Positions 34,353 through 44,536 are shown, numbered from the stretch's first letter. The stretch: 64,000 nt of DNA from Streptomyces sp. HSG2 (GCF_016598575.1 NZ_CP066801.1:5188501-5252500); one strand, 5' to 3'. A program made the numbers and translations. The notes: generated by a model not told the origin, from the letters alone.

Positions 34353-35450
34353 GTGGCCCGTACCTCTTTGGACCTGGACGACCTGGTCGAGCACTGGACG
34401 CTGTTGAAGGACGAGCAGGGGCTCGTGTCCGGCAAGCGCGGCGCGACGCGCCTGGGCTTCGCCGTGCTGCTGAAGTTCTACACGCAGTACGGCCGGTTTC
34501 CCCGGGGCCGGTTCGAGCTGCCGGGCGAGGCGGTGGAGTTCGTCGCCCGGCAGGTACAGGTGCCCGCCGCCGAGCTGGACGCGTATGAGTGGAGCGGCCG
34601 GACGGTGGAGTACCACCGTGCGCAGATCCGCGGGCATCTGGGCTTTCGTGAGTGCAGTGTCGCGGACGCGGACAAGTTGACGGCCTGGCTCGCCGAGCAC
34701 GTCGCGTGCAAGGAGCGGCGGCCGGAGCAGGTGCGGGTGGAACTGCTGGCCCGTTGTCGTACGGAGTGCATCGAGCCGCCCACACCGGGGCGGTGTGACC
34801 GGATCGTGGGGGCGGCGCTGCGGGTCGCCGAGGAGACGCTGACGGCGCGGATCTCGGCGCGGATCACGGTGGAGAGCATCGAGCGGATCGTGGCCCTGGT
34901 CGCTGGCGCCGACCAGGAAGACGACGCCGAACCCGGTGACGCCGGTGCTGGTGAGGGCGAGGACGGGCCGCCGGTCCTGGGGAAGATCAAGGAGGCCCCG
35001 GGCAATGTGAGCCTGGAGACGATGCTCACCGAGATCGATAAGCTGCTCGCGGTCCGCGCGGTCGGGCTGCCGCCGGATCTGTTCGCGGACGTCGCGCCGA
35101 AGGTGGTGGCCGGATGGCGGGCGCGGGCCGCGGTGGAGTCTCCCTCGCACCTGCGCACGCACCCGCTGGCGCTGCGGGTGACGCTGCTGGCCGCGCTGCT
35201 GCATGAGCGGGAGCGGGAGATCACGGACACGCTGGTGGAACTGTTGATATCCACGGTGCACCGGATCGGGGCGCGGGCGGAGAAGAAGGTCACCGAGCAG
35301 CTGGTCAACGCGTTCAAGAAGGTGTCGGGCAAGGAGAACATCCTCTTTAGAGTGCGGTATGTGGCGTTCTGTCGGTCTTGTCATCGCTCGATGGTGTGAC
35401 GTTGGGGCATCGTTGCCGGTCAGGCGTTCGGGGTTCGCTTGGGTTGTGGC

Positions 35451-36281
35451 ATGAGCATGCGCAAGCCGTACCCGAGTGATCTCACCGATGAGCAGTGGGA
35501 GCTCGTCGAACCCGTGATCACGGCGTGGAAGGCCCGGCATCCGTCGGTCAGCGGGCATCAGGGGAAGTACGCGATGCGGGAGATCGTGAACGCCATCCTC
35601 TACCAGAATCGCACGGGGTGTCAGTGGGAGTTCCTGCCCCACGACATGCCCCCGCCCGGAGCGGTGAAGTACTACTTCTACCTCTGGCGCGACGAGGGCA
35701 CCGACCAGGACATTCACGACCTGCTGCGCTGGCATCTGCGAGAGAAGCGGAAACGATTAGCCGACCCGAGCCTGGTGATCCTGGACACGCAGAGCATCCA
35801 CGCCGCAGTCGGCGTCCCGGCCACGACGACCGGCAAGGACGCCGCGAAAAGGGTGCCGGGGAGGAAGAGATGCCTGGCCGTGGACGTACTGGGCCTGGTC
35901 GTGGACTGCGTCGTCCTGCCCGCCTCCGCGCACGAGAACACCGCCGGCATCGCCCTGCTGGACGGTGTCGCCGGGCAGTGCGACACCGTGGCCAAAGCCC
36001 TGGTCGACCAGGGCTTCAAGAAGAAGGTCGTCGATCACGGCAAGAACGTGGGCATCGACGTCGAGATCGTCGAGCGCAACCCGGCCGGCAAGGGCTTCGT
36101 CGTGCAGGCCAAGCGGTGGATCGTGGAGCAGACGAACGGGATCCTGATGTTCTACCGCCGTCTCGTACGCGACTACGAACACCGGCCCGCCTCCTCCCGA
36201 TCCCGCGTCTTCTGGGCGATGACCTCCGTGATGAGCCGCCGACTCACCGGAGCCACCCTCGCTTCCTGGAGGACCACGTGA
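35451..36281 (+). CDS. tnpA: IS5-family transposase, copy 2
   Basis: 276 residues, the same protein as copy 1 with Asp112, Asp186 and Glu226 intact. Stop overlaps the accessory GTG. Confidence 0.88.
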   Translation: MSMRKPYPSDLTDEQWELVEPVITAWKARHPSVSGHQGKYAMREIVNAILYQNRTGCQWEFLPHDMPPPGAVKYYFYLWRDEGTDQDIHDLLRWHLREKRKRLADPSLVILDTQSIHAAVGVPATTTGKDAAKRVPGRKRCLAVDVLGLVVDCVVLPASAHENTAGIALLDGVAGQCDTVAKALVDQGFKKKVVDHGKNVGIDVEIVERNPAGKGFVVQAKRWIVEQTNGILMFYRRLVRDYEHRPASSRSRVFWAMTSVMSRRLTGATLASWRTT

Positions 36282-36700
36282 GCGAGAACCCACAGGTCAA
36301 AGCCATCCTGGAACACATCGAAACCCGCGAGCGTGAACTAGCCGACCAGGCCGGGCAGTTCCGGGACCGCATCGAGGAGCTCAGAGTGCGGCTCGGCGAG
36401 ATCGACGCGGAGAGCGAGAACCTGCGCATCACCCGCAAGACCCTCCTCGCTCTCCCACTGCCCACACCCGCCACTGAGCCGGACCGCCCCGACATCCCGG
36501 ACCACCCCGCCTACCAGCAGATCCTCACCGCCCTGGCCGACGAGGGCCGACCGATGCGCGCCCGCGACCTCTGCCAGGCCCTCGACCTGCCGACCCTCCC
36601 GAAGAACACCGAAGGCATCCGCTCCAAACTGAAACGCCTGGTCAGCCGCGGCATCCTCGTCGAACCTGAACCCGGCTTGTTCACCCGCCCCGAGACCTGA
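36278..36700 (+). CDS. IS5-like accessory winged-helix protein, copy 2
   Basis: 140 residues, same as copy 1 (coiled coil then winged helix), coupled to the transposase by GTGA. Confidence 0.68.
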   Translation: MSENPQVKAILEHIETRERELADQAGQFRDRIEELRVRLGEIDAESENLRITRKTLLALPLPTPATEPDRPDIPDHPAYQQILTALADEGRPMRARDLCQALDLPTLPKNTEGIRSKLKRLVSRGILVEPEPGLFTRPET

Positions 36701-38162
36701 AGGCCACCCCGAACCCACGACCAGCGGTCCTTCCCCAACCCTCAATCACGAAACGGACAAGAGCTCACGTTCCGCACTCTAAGCTCGCTGAGGCGTCGAT
36801 CGGCGAGCCGGAGGGCACAGTCCGTGAGGTGGTCTACCCGGCGGTGTCCGGCGGGGAGCAGACGCTGCGGGAGCTGGTGCACGAGTTCAAGACCCGCGGC
36901 CCTGTCTACCGTCGCACGGTGCAGACGACGTTGAAGGCGTCGTACACCAACCACTACCGGCGCGGGCTGATCAGGCTGCTGGACGTGCTGGAGTTCCGCT
37001 CGTCCAACCACACCCACCGGCCGGTGATCGAGGCGTTGGCGTTGGTGGCCCGGTATGCGTCGGCGGGCAACACCACGTACTACCCGCTGGGCGAAACGGT
37101 GCCGGTGCACAAGGCGATGGGCGGGGACTGGGCGGAGGTCGTCCACCGCGCCGACAAGCGCGGCCGGCGCCGGGTGGTGCGCATGGTCTACGAGGTCGTC
37201 GCCTTCCAGGCTCTGCGCGACCAGCTCAAGTGCAAGGAGATCTGGGTCGTCGGCGCCGACAAGTGGCGCAACCCGGATGACGATCTGCCGCAGGACTTCG
37301 CCGAGCGGCGCGAGGAGCACTACCGCGAGCTGCGCAAGCCGCTGGACGCGGCGGTGTTCGTCGACGAGCTGCGCGAGCAGATGACCACCGAGCTGACGCT
37401 GCTGAACGACGGGATGCCCAAGCTGGGCTGGCTGGACATCGCCGAGCGCAAGTCCGGGGCGATCCGGCTGACTCCGGCCGAGGCCCAGCCCGAGCCGAAG
37501 AACCTGCGCCGGATCAAGAACGAGGTACAGCGCCGGTGGGGTGTCGTGCCGCTCATCGACATGCTGAAAGAGGCCGTGCTGCGTACCGGGTGCCTGGACG
37601 CGGTCACCTCGGTCTCCGGCGGCGGCAGCCTCTCGGCGGAGGTCCTGGCCGAGCGCCTGCTGCTGGTGATCTACGCCTACGGCACCAACACCGGGATCAA
37701 GGCCGTCGCCTCCGGCGGCCACGGCCACACCGAGGACGAACTGCGCTACGTCCGCCGCCGCTACCTCTCGGCGGAGTCCGCCCGCGCCATCGCCGTGAAC
37801 ATCGCGAACGCCACCTTCGCCGCCCGCAGCACCGAGCTGTGGGGCCAGGGCTCGACCGCGGTCGCCTCCGACTCCACGCACGTGCGAGCCTACGACCAGA
37901 ACCTGTTCACCGAGTGGCATTCCCGCTACGGCGGCCGCGGGGTGCTCATCTACTGGCACGTGGAGAAGAAGTCCCTGGCCATCCACTCCCAGCTGATCAA
38001 CTGCACCGCCTCCGAGGTCGCCGCGATGGTCGAGGGCGCGATGCGGCACGGCACCACCATGGACGTCGAGGCCAACTACACCGACAGTCATGGCCATTTG
38101 GTTACCTGGACACCTTGCCCCTCGTTGAGGGTCGGGGGCGGCCGTCACGGTCGTCAGGTGCG

Positions 38163-39338
38163 ATGGCCCTGGGGGCGTCCGTGCGCGTACGGCAGCGGTG
38201 TCAGGAGGACGGCTCGACCGTGGTCGAGCTGCTCGACGAGAACGAGGACCCGGTCGAGGTCGTTGCGGGGTTCCTGCGGTTCCTCAAGGCCCGGGACTGC
38301 TCGCCGAACACGTTGGTCTCGTACGCCTACGACCTACGTCATCTCTGGCGGTTCTTCGAGAGCCGGAGTCTGAGCTGGGACCGCTTCGGCCCTCCGGACG
38401 CGATCGCCCTGCTGGAGTACCTGCGGTCGGTGCCCTCGCGTCGGCCTCGTCGCCGGATGACGCTGTCGGTGGTGACGATGGGCGCCGACGGTCCGGCGAC
38501 CAAGCTCGCGGCGAGCACGGTGAACCGGATCCTGGCCGCGGTGTCCTCGTTCTATGAGTACGCGATCCTGGCCGGGCTGCTGGAGCGGGCCAATCCAATC
38601 GAGAAGCGCCCCGACCCCGCGCTGCAGCGGGTCTCCGAGCGGCACCGCCCGTTCATGGGGCGCGCGAGCCGGCAGCGTCCGGTCCGCCGCGCGGTGCGCG
38701 TCAAGACCGTCCAGCGGGTGCCCCGTCCCTTGGACGACGAGCAGGTCGAGTCACTGCTCGCGCAGCTGCGTGGACTGCGTGACCGGGCGATCGTGTTGCT
38801 GATGCTGAACGGTGGGCTGCGGCCTGGCGAGGTTCTCGGCCTGCATCTGGATGATCTGGCCTACGGTCGGCGGCGCGTGGTGGTCCGGCACCGCGAGGAC
38901 CATCCCAAGGGGGCTCGGTCGAAGTCCCGCCAGGAGCGGGTGGTCGACCTGCACGAGACGGAGACCCTGGCCACGGTCAGTGCCTACGTGATGAACGAGC
39001 GTCCGCAGGACGCCGACAGCCAGCTGGTGTTCCTGATCGGGGGCCGCGGCACCCGGCGCCTGGAGCCGCTCGGCTACGACGGGCTAGTGCGGATGTTCTC
39101 CCGGGCCTGCACCCGGGCGGGCATCCGCGAGCCCTGGGTGACGCCGCATGCCCTGCGCCATACGCACGCGACGCGCATGTGGGAGGGCGGGATGCGGGAG
39201 CTGACGCTGCAGAAGCGGCTCGGTCACGCCTCGCCGGAATCGACTCGCCTCTATACCCGGGTCTCCGACCCCGCCGTCGTCGCCGACTACCACCGGGCCC
39301 TGGACGCCCTGGGCAAGCCGCGGGAGATCACCGAATGA
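38163..39338 (+). CDS. Tyrosine recombinase 1 (TnpA-like of Tn554 type)
   Basis: 391 residues. The SAM-like core-binding domain is about 30-180 (FLRFLKARDCSPNTLVSYAY). The catalytic domain has Arg in GGLRPGEVLGLHLDDL, Lys in SKSRQERVV, HALRHTHATRMWEGG and LGHASPESTRLYTRV with the Tyr nucleophile. A CAGGTG ribosome site precedes ATG 38163. The stop overlaps the start of recombinase 2 (ATGA), so the two are made together. Confidence 0.82.
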   Translation: MALGASVRVRQRCQEDGSTVVELLDENEDPVEVVAGFLRFLKARDCSPNTLVSYAYDLRHLWRFFESRSLSWDRFGPPDAIALLEYLRSVPSRRPRRRMTLSVVTMGADGPATKLAASTVNRILAAVSSFYEYAILAGLLERANPIEKRPDPALQRVSERHRPFMGRASRQRPVRRAVRVKTVQRVPRPLDDEQVESLLAQLRGLRDRAIVLLMLNGGLRPGEVLGLHLDDLAYGRRRVVVRHREDHPKGARSKSRQERVVDLHETETLATVSAYVMNERPQDADSQLVFLIGGRGTRRLEPLGYDGLVRMFSRACTRAGIREPWVTPHALRHTHATRMWEGGMRELTLQKRLGHASPESTRLYTRVSDPAVVADYHRALDALGKPREITE

Positions 39339-41431
39339 GGGGCGGCCCCACCTCCACCGCGGCCATGACGGCCAGCCCGGAAACGATCCGCCGACAGCGT
39401 CCACGGCACTGCCCCGATGGCGAGTACGTGCAGTTCGTCCGCGGTCAGGACGGCTTCAACCACCACTACCTCAACGCCAAACTGCGCTACTACCGCGCCT
39501 TTCGCGAGCGGTGGCCGGACCTGGCCGCCTGGTTCGCCGAGTCGCTGGTCGAGCGAGTGGGCCGACGGCCCGGCGAGTCCTTCCACCGGCCCTCGTTCCC
39601 GTCCTCGCACAGGGCCCGGCCCTACCTGACCTACCTCGGCCTGCGCGGATATGCGACGTTCGACTACCGGTGGATGTTCGCCGTCGACCAACTGCGCGTC
39701 CACGACCAGGCTGCGCTCGCCGGGATCGACCTGGGCACCACGGCGCTGGTCGAGGAGGCCCTCGAACTCGGCTACAGCGGCCCGGCCGCGCGGCAGGCGA
39801 TGTCCTGGTCGGTGGCCCGCATCGTGCTCCGCAACAGCCTGACCGACGTCAACGAAATCACCGGCGAGCACATCGCCGAGATGCTGGAGGCGATCCGGCT
39901 CTTCCCCGAGGACCCCGAGTTCACGGCCTTCTACCCCTCGGCCCAGCAGTTCTACGAAGGGCCGGCGAAGGGCTGGATCACCCATTTGCACCAGTTGGAG
40001 GTAGTGCTCTTCCACCGCGGCCAGGTCGCCACCCAGCCGCGCAAGTTGATGCCCTCGTGGAAGGAGCCCTTGAAGCTGCCGCCGCGGATGCTGGCCGTCG
40101 CGGAGAGGTGGCTGGCGGCCCGCAAGCTGACTGACGCGCCCTCGACGGTGGACAAGCTGGAACTCGCGGTGCGGGTCTTCGGCCATTGGCTCGGCGAGCA
40201 CCACCCCGGCATCACTACCTTCGCCGACGTCACCCGCCAGCACTGCCTGGACTGGATCGGTCACCTCGCCGAGGCGCCGGCCAAGAGCACAGGCAAGCCG
40301 CTGGGCGTCATGTCGCGGATCCAGCGGATCTCCGGGCTCTCACAGTTCTTCCGGGACACCGCGCTCTGGCAGTACGACGACGTGCCCGGCCACACCCTCA
40401 TCGGCGCCGGGGACGCACCGAAGTACACCGAGAAAGTTCCGCGGTTCATCCCCGAACAGGACCTCGACCGGCTGATGCCCGCCATCAATGCTATCTCCTG
40501 CCCGTTCCAGCGGGCCGCCCTGCTGGTCGCCCGCTGGTCCGGCGCCCGCCGCACCGAGATCCAGCGCCTGCCGCTGGACTGCCTGGACCGCTATCCCAAC
40601 GGCACCGCCCGGCTTCGCCTGTCCGGCCGCAAAACCTACAAGGAGCGCGTCGTCCCCCTGCACGAGGACGCCGCCGAGGCCCTGCAAAAGGTCATTGACC
40701 TGCGCAGGAACGCACCGGAGCGGCCGTTCACCGACGAGCGGACCGGCGAGGAGATCCGCTACCTGTTCATGAGCCACGGCAAGCTGCTGTCGACGTACTA
40801 CCTGTTCGAGACCCCGATCCAGGCCGCCTGCAAGGCCGTCGGCCTGGTCCGCCCCGGCGGTCGCGGAGGCACCGGCCGCGGCACCGTCTCCGCTCACCGC
40901 TTCCGCCACACCGTCGGCACGCAGCTCGCCGAACGCGGCGCCAAGCTCCACACCATCATGAAGGTCCTCGGACACACCTCGGTGAACATGGCACTCGTCT
41001 ACGCGCAGATCAGCGACCAGGAGGTCCTGCGCGACTACAAGGCCGTGCTCGGCCCCGGCGCCACCATCGCCGGCCCGGCCGCCGAGGAACTGCGCAGCGG
41101 CACACTGCCCGATACGTCGATCGACTGGCTCAAGACCAACTTCTTCAAGACCGAGCTCGAGCTGGGCCGCTGCCTCCGCCTCCCCGCTGAAGGCCCCTGC
41201 GAATGCGACCTCTACCTGACCTGCGCGAAGTTCGTGACTACCCCCGAATACGCGCCGAGGTTGCGCGCACGGCGGGAGGTCGAGGAGGCCCTCGCCCACG
41301 ACGCGGCCGAACGCGGCTGGGACCGGGAGGTCGAGCGTCACCGCTGCACCAGCGAACGTATCGAAAGACTCCTGGCCGACCTCAGCCAGCCGATCAACGC
41401 GGCAGCGGAGGAGGACGGCTCCAGTGCGTGA
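39335..41431 (+). CDS. Tyrosine recombinase 2 (large, TnpB-like of Tn554 type)
   Basis: 698 residues, close to the size of Tn554 TnpB. The first 300 residues are specific to this class (GLRGYATFDYRWMFAVDQLR). The catalytic part has Arg in ARWSGARRTEIQRL, HRFRHTVGTQLAERG and VLGHTSVNMALVYAQISD. A C-terminal cysteine group GPCECDLYLTCAKF looks metal-binding. ATG overlaps the previous stop. It probably acts with recombinase 1 as a heteromeric integrase. Confidence 0.82.
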   Translation: MRGGPTSTAAMTASPETIRRQRPRHCPDGEYVQFVRGQDGFNHHYLNAKLRYYRAFRERWPDLAAWFAESLVERVGRRPGESFHRPSFPSSHRARPYLTYLGLRGYATFDYRWMFAVDQLRVHDQAALAGIDLGTTALVEEALELGYSGPAARQAMSWSVARIVLRNSLTDVNEITGEHIAEMLEAIRLFPEDPEFTAFYPSAQQFYEGPAKGWITHLHQLEVVLFHRGQVATQPRKLMPSWKEPLKLPPRMLAVAERWLAARKLTDAPSTVDKLELAVRVFGHWLGEHHPGITTFADVTRQHCLDWIGHLAEAPAKSTGKPLGVMSRIQRISGLSQFFRDTALWQYDDVPGHTLIGAGDAPKYTEKVPRFIPEQDLDRLMPAINAISCPFQRAALLVARWSGARRTEIQRLPLDCLDRYPNGTARLRLSGRKTYKERVVPLHEDAAEALQKVIDLRRNAPERPFTDERTGEEIRYLFMSHGKLLSTYYLFETPIQAACKAVGLVRPGGRGGTGRGTVSAHRFRHTVGTQLAERGAKLHTIMKVLGHTSVNMALVYAQISDQEVLRDYKAVLGPGATIAGPAAEELRSGTLPDTSIDWLKTNFFKTELELGRCLRLPAEGPCECDLYLTCAKFVTTPEYAPRLRARREVEEALAHDAAERGWDREVERHRCTSERIERLLADLSQPINAAAEEDGSSA

Positions 41432-41667
41432 TCACCCCATGGCGGAGCTAGCGGAGCGGTCCTTGCTCGTCAACGTGGACAGTGGGCTCCGACAAGAACA
41501 CGTCAGCATCCACCGGGCCATAGGCGATGTTGAAGGTGTCCAGCCAGTACGACCAGTCCCGCACACCCGCCGCACTGCTGAAACGGTAGTTGGGGCCTTG
41601 ACCCCGGATCCTGGACACCCGAGACACTTGGATCTTGAAGGTCCAGGAGAACGGATGTCCCGTGGTC

Positions 41668-41967
41668 ATGAAGCACTACCCGCCTGAGTTCAAGGCGGAC
41701 GCGGTCGCGTTGTACGAGTCGCGGCCCGGGGCGACGATCAAGTCGGTCGCCGCTGATCTGGGGGTCAACCCGGAGACGCTGAGGAACTGGATCCGGGCGG
41801 CCGGTGCCGCCCGTCCCCGTGGCCGCCGCCCGGAGGGTCCGGCGGTGCCGGAGTCTTCGCTTCAGGCAGAGCTCGCCGCCGCGCGGAAGAAGATCCGCGA
41901 GCTGGAGGAGGAACGCGAGCTCCTGCGGAAGGCCGCGAAGTATTTCGCCGGGGAGACGCGCTGGTGA
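41668..41967 (+). CDS. IS3-type OrfA, copy C
   Basis: 99 residues, as in copy A apart from VPESSL; helix-turn-helix plus zipper. Confidence 0.88.
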   Translation: MKHYPPEFKADAVALYESRPGATIKSVAADLGVNPETLRNWIRAAGAARPRGRRPEGPAVPESSLQAELAAARKKIRELEEERELLRKAAKYFAGETRW

Positions 41968-42863
41968 ACCGCTTCCAGTTCGTCTGCGACCACCAGCGCC
42001 GATACGGCGTGAAGCGGTTGTGCCAGGTCCTGGGCATCGCCCGCTCCAGCTTCTACTACTGGCGCCGGACCGCACCGGACCGGGCGGCCCGCCGGGCGGC
42101 CGACGCCCAGCTCGCCGCACGGATCCAAACCGTCCACCGGGAGTCGGACGGCACCTACGGTGTCCCCAGGATCACCGCCGAGCTCCGCGAGGACGGTGAG
42201 CGCGTCAACCACAAGCGCGTCGCCCGCCTCATGCGCACTGCCGGTATCGCCGGGACGCGCCTGCGCCGCAGACACCGCACCACGGTCCCGGACCCGGCCG
42301 CCGCGAAGGCGCCCGACCTGATCGGCCGGGACTTCACCGCCACGGAGCCGAACACCAGGTATGCCGGCGATATTACGTATCTCCCGCTGGAAGGTGGGAA
42401 GTTCCTCTATCTCGCCACGGTCATCGACCTCGCCTCGCGCCGCCTGGCCGGATGGGCGCTGGCCGATCACATGCGGACCGAGCTCGTCACCGATGCCCTG
42501 GACGCGGCGATACGGACCCGCGGCAGCCTCGCGGGGGCCGTCATGCACAGCGACCACGGGGCGCAATACACCAGTCGGGCCTTCGCCCACGCCTGCGCGA
42601 AGGCCGGTGTCCGCCAGTCCATGAGCGCGGTCGGCAGCTCGGCGGACAACGCGCTGGCCGAGTCCTTCAACGCGACGTTCAAGCGGGAAACCCTCCAAGG
42701 CCGCAAGAGCTGGTCCAGCGAGCGCGAAGCCCGGCTCGACGCCTTCCGATGGCTGAACCGCTACAACACCCGACGCCGCCACTCACGACTCGGACAACGC
42801 AGCCCGATCGCCTACGAGACGGCACTCGCCGCAACATCAACTACGCTGGCTCAAGCCGCATAG
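41964..42863 (+). CDS. IS3-type OrfB transposase, copy C
   Basis: 299 residues, matching copy A, with all DDE motifs present. GTG overlapping the OrfA stop. Confidence 0.9.
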   Translation: MNRFQFVCDHQRRYGVKRLCQVLGIARSSFYYWRRTAPDRAARRAADAQLAARIQTVHRESDGTYGVPRITAELREDGERVNHKRVARLMRTAGIAGTRLRRRHRTTVPDPAAAKAPDLIGRDFTATEPNTRYAGDITYLPLEGGKFLYLATVIDLASRRLAGWALADHMRTELVTDALDAAIRTRGSLAGAVMHSDHGAQYTSRAFAHACAKAGVRQSMSAVGSSADNALAESFNATFKRETLQGRKSWSSEREARLDAFRWLNRYNTRRRHSRLGQRSPIAYETALAATSTTLAQAA

Positions 42864-44076
42864 CCCGTGTCCAGGATTCGGGGTCAAGGCCCTTGAGCTG
42901 CCAGCGGACCCACTGGCCGGAGGCAAGACGCACGGCCGGGGGCCGTCGCGGCCGAGGTGGGATGGCGAACAGGGGCTGCACTCGGGGAAGGACGCGCAGC
43001 CGGCCGTCGGCTTCGCGAAGCTGGACGTCAACCTTGCGCAGGTCTTCCTCGACGCCATGGGGCTCGAAGCCGTCTCGTTCATGCATGCGGACCACGTGCG
43101 CAAACGAGGGCGGCACAGGCGGGACAGTGAAGCCGACAGGGGCCGCGTTCCTACGGGCGGCGGCCTCTCCGCCGCGGGACTGTTTCGTCCAGGACGTCCG
43201 TATCCACTGGACGGTGATTTCCACGGCCTCCACCCCTGCCACTCCATCGAAGATCTCACTTTATGCGCGCGGCTTCTCCGGCCCGCGCCAACACCGCCAA
43301 CGGCCCGAGCGGCAACCCGAAGGAAGATCAACTTGAACTGTCCACATAAAGTCGGAGATCGGGTTCGGCATCACGAGGCTGCTGAACTTCGACCTGCTGC
43401 CCAGGATCAAGCGGATCAACAAGGTGAAGCTGTACCGGCCGACGGCCGGCGCCCCGGACGCCTACCCGCAGCTGGTCCCGGCGCTGACCCGCCCGATCCG
43501 CTGGGAACTCATCGCCCAGCAGTACGACCAGATGATCAAGTATGCGACCGCGATCCGGACCCGGACCGCGTCCACCGAGGCGATCCTGCGCCGCTTCACC
43601 CGCAACGCCTCCCACCCCACCTACGCGGCCATGCTGGAGGTCGGCCGCGCGCAGAAAACCATCTTCGTGGCCCGCTATCTGCGGCTGCGGGATCTTCAGC
43701 GGGAGATCGAGGAGGGCTTGAACGTCATGGAGTCCTCCAACGGCGCCAACTCCGTGATCGCCTACGGCAAGGGCGGAGAGATCGCCTCGAACCGGCGCGA
43801 CGAACAGGAGATGTTCGTCCTGTGCCTGCGCATCCTCCAGTCCGCCCTGGTCTACGTGAACACCCTGATGCTTCAGAACATCCTCGGTGAGCCGGAGTGG
43901 GCGGACCTCCTCACCCCTGCCGATCGGCGCGGTCTGACCCCGCTGTTCTGGTCCCACGTCCGGCCCTACGGCGACGTGAACCTCGACATGGACGCCCGCC
44001 TCAACCTCGCCGCGGCGGCCGTTCCGGGGCCCCGGGCCGCGGACAGCGACGCCGCCCGATCCACCGTGGAGAGCGC

Positions 44077-44387
44077 ATGAACCTGGTCCGCTACAGGCCC
44101 GGGACCGGGCCGCACCGGCATCTCGCCTGGCGCGACACCGACACGTGGCTGCCCCAGGCCCATGCCTGGGCCACCGTGCTGGCCTCACCCGCGTGGTGGC
44201 GTCTGCCGGACGATGACCGTGAGGCCCCCACCGCTCCGGCATCGAACTCGCCTACTGGATAAACCGCCAGGTCCACCGAAGCGGCCTGTGCATGTTGTGC
44301 TGGATGCACAAGAGCGAGCCCGGCGTCCTCTTCTGCGACGGCGGCCGGTGCCGCAACTTTACCCAGCTCCTCCAGGTACTCGCGTGA
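44077..44387 (+). pseudogene. Small cysteine-rich gene coupled to Tn3 tnpA, apparently frameshifted
   Basis: ATG 44077 overlaps the tnpA stop (ATGA). The first frame gives MNLVRYRPGTGPHRHLAWRD then HAWATVLASPAWWRLPDDDR and stops at 44262. At a CCCCC run (about 44231-44235) another frame takes over: SGIELAYWINRQVHRSGLCM, then CWMHKSEPGVLFCDGGRCRN, to TGA 44387. The joined product of about 100 residues would have a CxxC plus C...C zinc motif. One lost base, a sequencing error or a programmed shift could explain it. No family recognised. Confidence 0.45.
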
Positions 44388-44536
44388 CCACTTCTGCGGC
44401 CGTACAGCCGAAGCGGCGCCCGAAGCCACCTCTTAGAGTGCGGTATGTGGCGTTCTGTCGGTCTTGTCATCGCTCGATGGTGTGACGTTGGGGCATCGTT
44501 GCCGGTCAGGCGTTCGGGGTTCGCTTGGGTTGTGGC

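Larger units (their letters stand above)
35350..36779 (+). mobile_element. IS5-family element, copy 2 (1430 bp)
   Basis: Identical layout to copy 1. Flanks are TTA (left) and TAA (right); removing the element plus TA restores the tnpA reading frame (NILF-KLAEAS), so the overlap is two bases here rather than the three seen at copies 3 and 4. Confidence 0.9.
41593..42892 (+). mobile_element. IS3-family element type a, copy C (1300 bp)
   Basis: Same ends as copy A, with a perfect TTG duplication at 41590-41592 and 42893-42895. It sits in the cargo gene of the Tn554-like element. Confidence 0.93.
41448..43242 (-). pseudogene. Cargo gene of the Tn554-like element, split by IS3 copy C
   Basis: Pieces 43242-42893 and 41592-41448 rejoin in frame after removal of the element and its TTG duplication (VRWQL-NYRFSSAAGVRDWSY). 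About 163 residues would be encoded, from GTG 43242 (GATGGAG upstream) to TAG. Parts read GVEAVEITVQWIRTSW, HVVRMHERDGFEPHG and YWLDTFNIAYGPVDADVFLS. I recognise no family. It converges on recombinase 2, 16 bases away. Confidence 0.5.
38097..43350 (+). mobile_element. Tn554-like element with two tyrosine recombinases
   Basis: Bounded by the two halves of tnpA copy 2: left ...GGCCA (to 38096) and right GTCGGAG (from 43351) rejoin exactly as GGC CAG TCG GAG with a one-base overlap. It carries two overlapping tyrosine recombinase genes and one cargo gene on the opposite strand. Without IS3 copy C it is about 3.95 kb. There are no long terminal inverted repeats; TGGACA occurs near both ends in inverted orientation (about 38109 and 43341). 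This fits Tn554-type site-specific elements, but a third recombinase or tnpC is not seen. Confidence 0.68.
34353..44080 (+). pseudogene. tnpA: Tn3-family transposase copy 2, split into three pieces
   Basis: Pieces 34353-35349, 36782-38096 and 43351-44080 add up to 1014 codons in one frame, the normal Tn3 TnpA length. The first holds the N-terminal DUF4158 region (LDLDDLVEHWTLLKDEQGLV), the second the first catalytic Asp (AVASDSTHVRAYDQN) and the second one (NYTDSHG), the third the Glu (VMESSNGANSVIAYGKGGE). Insertions are IS5 copy 2 (with a TA overlap) and a Tn554-like element located just after TDSHG. GTG start. Both insertions are recent enough that no other lesion is seen. Confidence 0.88.

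Noticed and set aside
33582..35735. A 717-codon minus-strand frame running through IS5 copy 2 and tnpA into the TniQ-like gene
   Set aside because: The part before 34250 is the antisense of tnpA copy 2 and of the IS. The real gene begins at the GTG at 34250.
41424..41590. A tnpC-like third gene starting at GTG 41424 overlapping recombinase 2
   Set aside because: The frame gives about 20 plausible residues and then follows the antisense of the cargo gene; the minus-strand gene is better supported by its in-frame junction across IS3 copy C.
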